This document shows positions 7,977 to 15,559 of a stretch of 64,000 nucleotides of DNA, piece after piece; positions within the stretch are counted from its first letter, which is position 1; each line of letters opens with the position of its first letter. Where the stretch lies: positions 10,064 to 74,063 of the forward strand of contig CAZLYU010000012.1 of assembly GCA_964563855.1 (NCBI GenBank), written 5' to 3'. This DNA is from JAFGRR01 sp964563855. Its GTDB lineage: Bacteria; Planctomycetota; Phycisphaerae; UBA1845; Fen-1342. The translations under genes were made by a program, and so were the position numbers. The notes under the pieces were generated by a model. That model searched no databases. It was not told the origin of the DNA and was given only the letters and a program-made list of their open reading frames with translations.

Positions 7977-9132
7977 CATTGGTCTCCTGACGCGATGTCG
8001 GCCTCACGTCGCGACGCGAACGCACCGCTCTGCTGCGGTAGAAACTGACGAGCTTCCCCATCAGATCGAGGCATAGCAGACGTCCTTCAGCGAAAAACGC
8101 TTCGCTGCGCTGCGGTTCGGAATTGGTCGTGCACTCGCGGGTCGCGTAGATGTGCAAATCGATCAGGTCGCGCGGCGACGCGCGCAACGCCCCGAGTTGC
8201 GACGCCAACGCCGTCACCGGCTCGGTCAGGTCCACTTCGTCGCCGAACATGCGGCGATCGAGCATGGCGCCCAGCAGCGCTTTGTAGCTTTCGCAAAGCG
8301 TCGCGAAGTGCGTTGGAACGGAGTCGCGGATGGGGGCGGCGTCAAACGCCCGCGCGGTCACCGGGGCCTGCTCCATCAGGCCGAGCGACTCGAGCAGCCG
8401 CAGTTCGTTCATCAGCTTGTCAACGTGCCGCAAGAAGACGTACCGCGCGGGTTTGCCTTCCCACACGCCGTCAACCACGCGGTACTCGACCTCCATCTCC
8501 TGCGCCCGGCTGCGCATCGGTCGTACGACTTTCACGATGCCGTGCTCGCCGGTGACGGGTTGACCGAAGCATTCGCGCGCTTCGAGGCCGACGGCCTCGC
8601 CCATCAGCTTGCGGGCGGCGCTGTTCATGAAGCAGACGGTGTTCGCCGCGGTGAGCGCCAGGATGCCGTCGGGGTGCGATTCGAGGAGGCCGTCGAGGCT
8701 TTCCAGGTGACGCCGATGCAGCATGGCCGAGGCGATCGCCAGCATGAGCGAGCCCTTATCGACGTCGGATTGCGGCATGACCTGAAACGCGCCGCGTTCG
8801 AGATGTCCGACGCCGTCGCTCGAGTCGTCGATGATTGCGAGCACAGGTCGAACGGCGTGCTGATAGAGGCGATCCAGGGAGTCGGGGTCGGACTGGGTGA
8901 CGCCGACCAGGATGGCGTCGCACGGACCCTGTTGCACCGGCCACTGCGCGTCGGTGATCGATGGAGCAGATTGCGTATCGATCATCGGCTCGTGTGCCAG
9001 GTAGTTTGCGACGGCGCGCTCGGCGAGTTCGCCGACCACCAGCAGGGTAATGCGTCGTTCATCCGCGACGAGCCGCAGAGGCATACCGTTGCTCGCTTGA
9101 CGTTCGGGGGCCAGCGTGTTGATCACACTCAC
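7969..9132 (-). CDS. Pseudo-receiver/PAS protein with KaiA/RsbU-like C-terminal domain, first gene of the Kai cluster
   Basis: The protein has 387 residues in three parts. Residues about 25-150 look like a receiver-type fold (ITLLVVGELAERAV at the front, then CDAILVGV where a phospho-Asp would be, then VRPVLAIIDD), so probably a pseudo-receiver. Residues about 155-265 are a PAS domain (SHPDGILALTAANTVCFMN). The last 105 residues are helical, with YKALLGAMLDRR, SPRDLIDLHIYATRECTT and FAEGRLLCLDLMGKLVSFY. They resemble the KaiA/RsbU superfamily of four-helix domains. A pseudo-receiver joined to a helical C-terminus is the architecture of KaiA, and the gene heads a kaiB-kaiC operon. I infer a KaiA-like role. 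The GTG start at 9132 has GAGGA six bases upstream; the frame is open to 9183. Confidence 0.72.
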   Translation of the reverse strand: MSVINTLAPERQASNGMPLRLVADERRITLLVVGELAERAVANYLAHEPMIDTQSAPSITDAQWPVQQGPCDAILVGVTQSDPDSLDRLYQHAVRPVLAIIDDSSDGVGHLERGAFQVMPQSDVDKGSLMLAIASAMLHRRHLESLDGLLESHPDGILALTAANTVCFMNSAARKLMGEAVGLEARECFGQPVTGEHGIVKVVRPMRSRAQEMEVEYRVVDGVWEGKPARYVFLRHVDKLMNELRLLESLGLMEQAPVTARAFDAAPIRDSVPTHFATLCESYKALLGAMLDRRMFGDEVDLTEPVTALASQLGALRASPRDLIDLHIYATRECTTNSEPQRSEAFFAEGRLLCLDLMGKLVSFYRSRAVRSRRDVRPTSRQETNDG

Positions 9133-9282
9133 AGCCTGTCCTCGCCTGAGCATACTCCACGCGTGACGTAATTCCCCGCACACGTGGTCGGAATTGTACC
9201 GGGCTTAGCCGAAACAAGTAGCCAAAAATCCGGAAAATTTCGACTGCTGCCAGGCCGCGATTCGTGCAATACACTCGCCCCC

Positions 9283-10920
9283 GTGAAGATCGCACTTGTT
9301 CAGCTCAACCCAACCGTCGCCGCCGTTGCTCACAACGTCGACAAAATGACCGCGGCGGCGAGCGACGCGATTCAGGCGGGGGCCGACCTGCTCGTGTTTC
9401 CCGAGCAGGCGATTCTGGGCTATCCCGCGAAAGATCTGTTACTGCGACGTGATGTCATCGCGGCGAACCTGAACGCCTTGAACGATTTCGCGGCCGGCCT
9501 TCCCGGAACCGTCGCCGCGATCGTCGGGTTCGCAGAGCCCAATACCGCAGCGTCCGGCCGGCCACTCAGCAATGCGGCGGCGTTCATTGCGAACGGCGTG
9601 GTCCAGACGGTCTACAGGAAGCGCCTGCTGCCGACTTACGACGTCTTCGACGAGTCGCGCTACTTCCAACCCGCCGGCCCGCAGCCGCTCATCACGCTGG
9701 GGAAGCAGCGTCTCGGCGTCTCGATCTGCGAAGACCTGCTTGCGGAGCGAATGGATGGCAAGCCGCTGTACGACGTGGACCCACTGGCCGAGCAGGTCGC
9801 CGCCGGTGCGGATCTGCTGATCAACATCTCCGCGTCGCCTTTCGTGATCGGCAAGCAGCGCTGGCGTGAGGCGCTCATGTGTTCATACGCGCGGCGACTA
9901 GGGCGCTCGATCTGCTACGTGAACCAGGTCGGCGGCAACGATGAGTTGCTGTTTGACGGTGCGAGTTGCGTGGTGAATGCAGCTGGCGAGGTGTGCGCGC
10001 GGGCCGTCTCGTTTGCCGAGGATGTGCTTGTCGTCGATCTCGAGCACCTCGATACGCCGCCGCAACACGAACATCTCGTCGGACCGGCGTGCATCCGTGC
10101 GGCGCTGGTGATGGGGCTGCGCGACTATGTGCGCAAGTGCGGATTTGAGCGGGTGGTGGTCGGTTTGTCCGGCGGCATCGACTCCGCCGTGACTGCCGCG
10201 ATCGCCGCGGAAGCACTCGGAGCGGGGCAGGTTCATGGGGTCGCGATGCCCAGTCGGTTCAGCAGCGACCACAGCGTGGCTGACGCGCGGCGCCTGGCGC
10301 AGAATCTGGGTATTGCGTTTTCAATCATTCCCATCGAGCCGATGCATGCCGCGTTTGAGGCGCAGTTATGCGAGACGTTCGCCGACAGCGAGCCGGGCAT
10401 CGCGGAAGAGAACATTCAGGCCCGTTGCCGCGGCGTGACGCTGATGGCGCTGTCGAACAAGTTTGGGGGGCTCGTGCTGAGCACGGGCAACAAGAGCGAA
10501 CTCGCGGTCGGATACACGACGCTGTACGGCGACATGGCCGGCGGGTTGGCGCTCATCAGCGACGTTCCGAAAACGATGGTGTACGCGCTTGCCGAAGCGA
10601 TCAATCGCAGCGCTGGCGCCGAGCTGATCCCGCGCAACACGATCGAGAAGCCGCCGTCGGCCGAGCTGAAGCCGGATCAGACCGACCAGGACACCCTGCC
10701 GTCGTACGACGTGCTGGATGCGATTTTGGAGCGTTACGAAGAGCGTCTGATGTCGGTCGACGAGATCGTCGCCGATGGGTTTGACCGCGCGACTGTCGAG
10801 CAGATGACGCGGCTCATCGCGCGGAGCGAGTACAAGCGTCAACAGGCCGCCCCGGGTCTCAAGATCACCAGCAAGGCCTTCGGATTCGGCCGGCGCATGC
10901 CGATTGCGGCCCAGCGCTAG
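9283..10920 (+). CDS. nadE: Glutamine-dependent NAD+ synthetase
   Basis: This 545-residue enzyme has two domains. An N-terminal nitrilase-type glutaminase carries the triad E41 (VFPEQAILGYP), K113 (YRKRLLPTY) and C149 (SICEDLL). A C-terminal synthetase domain carries the P-loop SGGIDSA from residue 296, plus STGNKSELAVGY and KPPSAELKPDQTDQ. It adenylates deamido-NAD and amidates it with ammonia from glutamine, the last step of NAD synthesis, in the cytoplasm. The start is a GTG at 9283 giving VKIALVQLNP, the usual family N-terminus; 33 upstream in-frame codons look non-coding. It is divergent from the Kai cluster, with 150 bases between the two starts. Confidence 0.96.
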   Translation: MKIALVQLNPTVAAVAHNVDKMTAAASDAIQAGADLLVFPEQAILGYPAKDLLLRRDVIAANLNALNDFAAGLPGTVAAIVGFAEPNTAASGRPLSNAAAFIANGVVQTVYRKRLLPTYDVFDESRYFQPAGPQPLITLGKQRLGVSICEDLLAERMDGKPLYDVDPLAEQVAAGADLLINISASPFVIGKQRWREALMCSYARRLGRSICYVNQVGGNDELLFDGASCVVNAAGEVCARAVSFAEDVLVVDLEHLDTPPQHEHLVGPACIRAALVMGLRDYVRKCGFERVVVGLSGGIDSAVTAAIAAEALGAGQVHGVAMPSRFSSDHSVADARRLAQNLGIAFSIIPIEPMHAAFEAQLCETFADSEPGIAEENIQARCRGVTLMALSNKFGGLVLSTGNKSELAVGYTTLYGDMAGGLALISDVPKTMVYALAEAINRSAGAELIPRNTIEKPPSAELKPDQTDQDTLPSYDVLDAILERYEERLMSVDEIVADGFDRATVEQMTRLIARSEYKRQQAAPGLKITSKAFGFGRRMPIAAQR

Positions 10921-10935
10921 CGGCGTGCGAAACAG

Positions 10936-11118
10936 CTAGGCCGCGTTCGCTGCCTGAAAGAACCCCTGAATGAGCGCGCCGAGCAGGCTCGTGCTGACCG
11001 TGATAATGCCGTCTTCGACGATGGCGCGGGTGGTCGGGTCGCACCCGCCGAGAAAGAGCAATCCGGTGGCGGTGAGCGCGGCGGCGCGTCGGGCGATAAG
11101 CGATCTGAACGGCTGCAT
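10936..11118 (-). CDS. Small lipoprotein of 60 residues, unknown function
   Basis: A 60-residue protein with a charged N-terminus, a hydrophobic stretch and lipobox LFLGGC (lipidation cysteine at residue 26). The mature part is only about 35 residues: DPTTRAIVEDGIITVSTS followed by LLGALIQGFFQAANAA, an amphipathic or hydrophobic tail. It has the same size, lipobox position and tail layout as the lipoprotein encoded at 58137-58319. I recognise no named family. It is convergent with nadE, and the stop codons are only 15 bases apart. Confidence 0.6.
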   Translation of the reverse strand: MQPFRSLIARRAAALTATGLLFLGGCDPTTRAIVEDGIITVSTSLLGALIQGFFQAANAA

Positions 11119-11304
11119 GAACAACTCCCAATCGATCGAGGGCGGCATCATCGTAACCGCGGTTATGGTCCCGCCGCGGCGCAGGATCCTCTAAAAACTT
11201 TGCTGGCCGCGGTGCAACGTTCTATGCGCGCCGCTGGCCTGGGGGTGCACCGCGAGCGATATGTTATTGACAGGCAGCGGCCGCTGGCTTTTGCCAGGAA
11301 AAGG

Positions 11305-11334
11305 GTCAAACGTCACCGTAGCGTTAGCTATACT
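11305..11334 (+). promoter_or_regulatory. ssrS: Candidate sigma-70-type promoter of the 6S RNA
   Basis: TATACT at 11329-11334 is a good -10 box. GTCAAA at 11305-11310 is a weak -35 box, with an 18-base spacer. Transcription would begin near 11341, at a small perfect hairpin (GCACGC, GGGA loop, GCGTGC; 11341-11356), 32 bases before the closing stem of the predicted 6S RNA. That leaves room for a short 5' leader to be trimmed. Confidence 0.45.
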
Positions 11335-11372
11335 TAACGTGCACGCGGGAGCGTGCCGAAGTGGTTAGCTAG

Positions 11373-11550
11373 ACCTCTGTGGTGTGCGACCCGGGAGCGA
11401 TCGTTTGCTCGAACCTTTAGGCTGAACCAGGGAGGCTGACCGATTGCGATTTTCCGGCGGAGGCGCCTCGAGCGTTGGGTCGGAAACGCCGGCTGCCACC
11501 CACCTGTTAAAGGGGTTCAGCAAACTGCTCCCACCGGCATCGACGGAGGT
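11373..11550 (+). ncRNA. ssrS: 6S RNA candidate
   Basis: A 178-base segment lies between nadE and ubiE with no open frame. The ends pair (ACCTC at 11373 with GAGGT at 11546-11550). The inner 3' part CCACCCACCTGTTAAAGG-GGTTCAGCAAACTGC-TCCCACCGGCATC follows the 3' half of Escherichia coli 6S (CACC, AAGGGTTCA, GGCATC blocks in the same order). Size is typical of 6S (180-200). 6S folds into a long hairpin with a central bulge that mimics an open promoter and binds the housekeeping RNA polymerase holoenzyme in stationary phase. A promoter and an intrinsic terminator flank it. The identification rests on pattern reading; a covariance-model search would settle it. Confidence 0.72.
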
Positions 11551-11560
11551 TATCTTTCAG

Positions 11561-11603
11561 GCGAGCGGCGGCCCTTTCACGGGGCGCCGCTCGCTTGTTG
11601 TTT
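11561..11603 (+). terminator. Intrinsic terminator after the 6S RNA
   Basis: GCGAGCGGCGGCCC (11561-11574) pairs with GGGGCGCCGCTCGC (11581-11594) over a six-base loop with one mismatch, followed by TTGTTGTTT. This GC-rich stem plus T-rich tail lies ten bases after the 6S RNA end and about 60 bases before the ubiE start. Confidence 0.85.
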
Positions 11604-11663
11604 CAGCACCGTCCAGCGCTCGAGGCACGCGCGGCCGACTACCATGTGGGCCGGAGACGTTCA

Positions 11664-12440
11664 ATGTCCGCGCCCGCAACTGATCAGTCGCGAAACACGC
11701 AGGCCCCCGCCTGGACGGCGGAGCGGCTGAGCAATCCGCACGCCGCCCCCGACAAGGCCGACCGCGTGCGGGCGATGTTCAACGCCATCGCGCCGAGCTA
11801 TGAGCGCGTGAATCGCTTCGCAACGTTCGGCATGGACGCGTCGTGGCGCAGTGCGACCGTGCGCATGGCTGCGCCCCAGCCCGGCGAAATCGTCGTCGAC
11901 CTCTGCTGCGGCACCGGCGACATGTTGCGAACGTTCGCCGCCCATCAGCCGCAACTCGCGCGCCTCGTTGGCGTCGACTTTGCGCGCGAAATGCTCGACC
12001 GAGGCGACTATCGCCACGTGCCGCAGGCAGTGGAGCTCATCGAAGCCGACGCCACTCAGACCACACTGCCCGACGCGGCGGCGGATGTGGTGAGCTGCGC
12101 GTTTGGCGTGCGCAATTTCCAAAGCCTGCAGGCGGGATTGAGCGAAATGCGGCGGCTGCTGCGCCCCGGCGGTCGCGCGGTGATCCTCGAGTTCGCCACG
12201 CCCCAGAACCCGGTGCTACGGTTTGGGTACAACACGTACTGCAACGTGGTGTTGCCGCGTCTCGGGCGATGGATCGGCCGTGATCGCAGCGGCGCGTACG
12301 ACTACCTGCCGCGCTCGATCCAGACCTTCGAGACCCGCGCGTCGATGACGCGGCGACTTAGTGACGCCGGGTTTGACGCAGTGACGTCGCGCGGGCTCAA
12401 CTTTGGCGGGGTCGTGATTTATCGCGCCGACGTCTCCTGA
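11664..12440 (+). CDS. ubiE: Demethylmenaquinone / ubiquinone methyltransferase
   Basis: The protein has 258 residues and is a UbiE/MenG (COQ5) class I SAM methyltransferase: KADRVRAMFNAIAPSYERVN, the SAM motif VVDLCCGTGDM, the acidic VGVDFAREML strand, DVVSCAFGVRNF and a conserved RLLRPGGRAVILEF. It performs the C-methylation that turns demethylmenaquinone into menaquinone; most Planctomycetota use menaquinone, so menG is the likelier role. The ATG at 11664 is preferred to upstream in-frame starts that would run into the terminator. A 15-residue polar N-terminal extension precedes the domain. It is separated by 40 bases from the next gene, which is not functionally related. Confidence 0.93.
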   Translation: MSAPATDQSRNTQAPAWTAERLSNPHAAPDKADRVRAMFNAIAPSYERVNRFATFGMDASWRSATVRMAAPQPGEIVVDLCCGTGDMLRTFAAHQPQLARLVGVDFAREMLDRGDYRHVPQAVELIEADATQTTLPDAAADVVSCAFGVRNFQSLQAGLSEMRRLLRPGGRAVILEFATPQNPVLRFGYNTYCNVVLPRLGRWIGRDRSGAYDYLPRSIQTFETRASMTRRLSDAGFDAVTSRGLNFGGVVIYRADVS

Positions 12441-12480
12441 GTCGCCAATTCCCGCCAAGCTACACGCGCGAGGACGATGT

Positions 12481-13632
12481 ATGCCGATCACACGCTGGCT
12501 CGGACTGCTGGGGATAGCGGTTGCCGTGCACGCGGCGCCGGAGATGCGTACGGTCGAAACCGAGCACTACATTCTGCACACGGCGCAGGGTCCCGCTGAT
12601 GTACGCGAAGCGGTCTTACGCACGGACGTGCTCTACGACACGTTTCGCAGCTACTTCGGCGAGTTCGACGACCGGGCGTCAACCAAGCAGCCGATCTATA
12701 TCTTCACGACGCACGCCGCCTACAGCGAGGCGACGGGCGTGCGGGAAAGCTCCGGGCTCTACAACGGTGCGGCGCTGTACGTCTCTTCCGAGCATCGTGC
12801 GGGCGAGCGCACCTGGCGCACCGTGCAGCACGAGGCGTTTCATCAGTTTGCGCACCGCGTGATTCGTGCGCGCATGCCGGTCTGGGTGAACGAGGGCCTG
12901 GCCGAATACTTCGAGCGCGGCCTATTCACCGGCGACGCATACGTGTTCGGTGTGGTGACGGAGGAAGAACGCCGCGAAGTGGCCCGACGAATCAACGCGC
13001 GGCAGTTCAAGCCGCTGAGCGAACTCATGTCGCTGACCAACGCCGAGTGGTGGGACGATTTGAGCGTCAACTACCGCGCCGGGCGCAACTATCAGCAGGC
13101 GTGGTCGGTCGTTTACTTCTTGCTGCACTATGACCGCGGCCGCTACGCGCAGGCGTTTCGCGACGTGCTGAGCAAGGTGGGGCGCGGCGTGGCGTGGGAT
13201 AGCGCGTGGAACGCGCACTTTTCAGATCGCTCGGGCGTGCTGGATCGCGAGTACGCCGCGTTTTGGGAGCAGATGCCGCGCAATCCGGCGCAAGCGAAGG
13301 AAATCGAGGCGCTGACGCGGACGTTTTTGAACTTCGCCGCCCGCAGCGTGCTCGCCGGCGAAACGCCGCGGTCGATGGGTCGCTTGCTACGCGCGGCGCG
13401 GCGCGGCGACCTGGAGCAGCCGGACGAGCTGTGGCTGCCGCCTTCGCTCGCGATGGAGGCGGCGCAGGAGGCGAACCGTCTCGGCGACTGGGAGCTCGAC
13501 ATCGATGGCGACCGCGGGACGATCCGCGCGCGCACGCGTGACGGCGTGTCGGCGGTTGGCGAGTTTCGCCTGCAAAATGGCGCGATTGCGGAGGTGAGCG
13601 TCGAGACGACGGAAGGGCGCCGGCGACGCTAA
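12481..13632 (+). CDS. Secreted DUF1570 metallopeptidase-like protein
   Basis: The protein has 383 residues with an N-terminal signal peptide (cleavage about residue 19). A zinc metallopeptidase signature QHEAFHQFAH places H117, E118 and H121 in an HExxH motif. VNEGLAEYFE 17 residues later supplies the third, glutamate, ligand (E138), the gluzincin arrangement seen in DUF1570 proteins, which are frequent in Planctomycetota. The C-terminal part (about 200-330) is helical and ends in a small beta-rich tail. It likely acts outside the cytoplasm; the substrate is unknown. The ATG at 12481 has GAGGACG just upstream. The last four bases overlap the end of the convergent glycosidase-like gene. Confidence 0.85.
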   Translation: MPITRWLGLLGIAVAVHAAPEMRTVETEHYILHTAQGPADVREAVLRTDVLYDTFRSYFGEFDDRASTKQPIYIFTTHAAYSEATGVRESSGLYNGAALYVSSEHRAGERTWRTVQHEAFHQFAHRVIRARMPVWVNEGLAEYFERGLFTGDAYVFGVVTEEERREVARRINARQFKPLSELMSLTNAEWWDDLSVNYRAGRNYQQAWSVVYFLLHYDRGRYAQAFRDVLSKVGRGVAWDSAWNAHFSDRSGVLDREYAAFWEQMPRNPAQAKEIEALTRTFLNFAARSVLAGETPRSMGRLLRAARRGDLEQPDELWLPPSLAMEAAQEANRLGDWELDIDGDRGTIRARTRDGVSAVGEFRLQNGAIAEVSVETTEGRRRR

Positions 13633-14798
13633 GCGCTCTCGCAGCGGGCGGCCCGCTCCATGCCGGTCGTGCGACCGTCAGCCGGCCCCAGTTCATTCAG
13701 GAAGACTTGCCAGGCCGGCTTCGCGGTTCCGCGCTCATCCACGAGACCCAGTTCGCAGAAGTACGCGCTCAGTCGTTTTGCGACGTCAGGCGGCAGGTCG
13801 TCCAGCTCATCGCCAATCAGCGCGGCTTGCACGATGGCGCAGGTGGCTGCGTCGAAGTCCTGGAACGTGAACACTGACACGAAGCGGACGTTCTCCGTGG
13901 CGCGAATTTCCTCAAACAGCAACGCAAATGCGCGCTGCTGCCACGCGACGTCGGCGCCCATCTCCGCGGCGCTCGGGCAGGTCAACTCTTGAATGACGAT
14001 CGGTGCGTCGCCGTACGCCGCAAGCGCGGTGCGAAATTCCTCGCGCACGCGGTTGAGCGGCGTGACGTGGAAGTCGGGCTCGATCGGTCCCCAGTTGAAC
14101 GGCACAACGTCGCAGACCGCGCGCATTGCAGTGAACGTGGGCGTCTGATGGCGTACGGCGGCGCCGGTGAGCGTCACTCCGACCGCCAGGTCTGGCGCGA
14201 GCCGCCGCACGCGGTCGCGAGCGGCGGCGACGAAGTGGACATAGGCGTCGAGCTCGTCGCTGAACACATTGTCGGTGCGGGCGTCGATTTCGTTGCCCAG
14301 CCCGAGATAGAAGCCGCCATGCGCCGCCACGATCGGGACCACCTGGTCGAGCAGCATTCCAAAGCGACTAATGACTTCTGGATCGTCGAGCGGCAGGGTG
14401 AGGCCGCCGGCGCCGTCTGCAAATGGGGCCGGCACGTTGTAGGCCTCGATGTCTCCGACCGTGATGTTGACGAAGGGTTGCACACCGAGCTGTTGGAGTC
14501 CGCCGAGCGTCTCGGTGAAGGTGTCGAGCGTGTAGCGTCCGCGACTGGCTTCGAGGTCGGCCCAATCGACGTAGTAGGTAAAGCCGCTCAAGCCGCGGCG
14601 TACGGCGTTGTCGAGCAGCGCGCGCTCCGCCGAGCCCAGCGCCGGCAACGTGGCGGCGCCATAGCGCGTTGTGCCGTAGTTCGTTCCGGGCGGCAGGAGC
14701 GGGAGATTGGCGGCGGGAGTGGGCGGTGGTTCGCACGTCGGCCCGAGCCCCATCGTCATCACCCCGGCCAGCACAAACAGCGGCATGAATGTACGCAT
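13629..14798 (-). CDS. Secreted clan-A glycoside hydrolase-like TIM-barrel protein
   Basis: The protein has 389 residues. An N-terminal hydrophobic leader is followed by a Cys/Pro-rich patch (GPTCEPPPTP), so it may be secreted or membrane-tethered, though the lipobox is not canonical. The fold reads as a (beta/alpha)8 barrel. YLGLGNEID provides the Asn-Glu pair typical of the acid/base strand of GH clan A, and IVIQELTCP provides a candidate nucleophile glutamate on a later strand. It resembles GH5/GH53-like glycosidases, but the exact family and substrate cannot be named. The ATG at 14798 has AGGAG seven bases upstream; a GTG directly before it is possible. Confidence 0.65.
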   Translation of the reverse strand: MRTFMPLFVLAGVMTMGLGPTCEPPPTPAANLPLLPPGTNYGTTRYGAATLPALGSAERALLDNAVRRGLSGFTYYVDWADLEASRGRYTLDTFTETLGGLQQLGVQPFVNITVGDIEAYNVPAPFADGAGGLTLPLDDPEVISRFGMLLDQVVPIVAAHGGFYLGLGNEIDARTDNVFSDELDAYVHFVAAARDRVRRLAPDLAVGVTLTGAAVRHQTPTFTAMRAVCDVVPFNWGPIEPDFHVTPLNRVREEFRTALAAYGDAPIVIQELTCPSAAEMGADVAWQQRAFALLFEEIRATENVRFVSVFTFQDFDAATCAIVQAALIGDELDDLPPDVAKRLSAYFCELGLVDERGTAKPAWQVFLNELGPADGRTTGMERAARCESA

Positions 14799-14980
14799 CA
14801 CCCGGCTCCTGTTCAGATGCTCCGCGTCAGACTTCCTCGTGTTGTTCCGCCGCCGCGCGTCGATATTTGCTGTCGGATTGTGTACCGCGTGATTTCAATC
14901 GGAGTGGAACGCCGCGTCTGCAGAGTCGTCCGGGGTGAAAGCGGTTGCCCGAAACCACGCTAAACGCTGACAATCACGTC

Positions 14981-15559
14981 ATGTCCACGAGCGATCGCGA
15001 CACCGTTGCCGACCTGCTGCGACAAGTGACGGATGGTCCGCACCGGGAGATGGATGCGCTGGTCCCGCTGGTGTATGACGAGCTCCACCGCATCGCGGCC
15101 AACTATTTTCGCAAGGAGCGTCCGGGGCACACGTTGCAACCGACCGCGCTCGTGCATGAGGCCTATCTGCGCCTGATCGATCAGTCGCGCGTCGATTGGC
15201 GCGGCCGGACGCACTTTCTCGCCGTCTGCGCGCAATCGATGCGCCGCGTGCTGGTCGATCACGCGCGGGGCGCCGGTCGACAGAAGCGCGGCGGCGATGT
15301 CGCGCCCGTGTCGCTGCAGGTGGTGGGCGAGCCGGTGGATGTCGCGACCGCCGACGTGATCGTCATCCACGACCTGATCGAGCAACTTGCGGGTTTGGAC
15401 CCACGGGCTGCGAAGGTGGTCGAGCTGCGGCTGTTTGGCGGGCTCAATGTAGACGAGGTCGCGAGCGTCCTCGACGTGTCGAAGCGCTCGATTGAGGGGG
15501 ACTGGACGCACGCCAAAGCGTGGCTGCGCCAGCAACTTGCCGACCGAGGCCAGACGTGA
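14981..15559 (+). CDS. RNA polymerase ECF-type sigma factor (planctomycete Sigma70_ECF family)
   Basis: The protein has 192 residues. Region 2 contains LVPLVYDELHRIAANYFRKE, HTLQPTALVHEAYLRLID and WRGRTHFLAVCAQSMRRVLVDHAR. Region 4 contains PRAAKVVELRLFGGLNVDEVA followed by a helix-turn-helix (LDVSKRSIEGDWTHAKAWLR). This matches the subgroup common in Planctomycetota and Acidobacteria. The ATG at 14981 fits the domain start; an in-frame TTG at 14945 is less likely. Its stop codon overlaps the GTG of the downstream kinase gene (GTGA), so the two are translationally coupled. The kinase likely controls the sigma factor in place of an anti-sigma protein. Confidence 0.93.
   Translation: MSTSDRDTVADLLRQVTDGPHREMDALVPLVYDELHRIAANYFRKERPGHTLQPTALVHEAYLRLIDQSRVDWRGRTHFLAVCAQSMRRVLVDHARGAGRQKRGGDVAPVSLQVVGEPVDVATADVIVIHDLIEQLAGLDPRAAKVVELRLFGGLNVDEVASVLDVSKRSIEGDWTHAKAWLRQQLADRGQT

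Noticed and set aside
11341..11400. tRNA-Leu/Ser-like 5' sequence (GCGGGAGCGTGCCGAAGTGGTTAG)
   Set aside because: The D-arm looks right, but no matching acceptor 3' strand (CTCCCGC), T-arm GTTCGA or anticodon stem follows within 100 bases; the segment fits the 6S RNA leader better.
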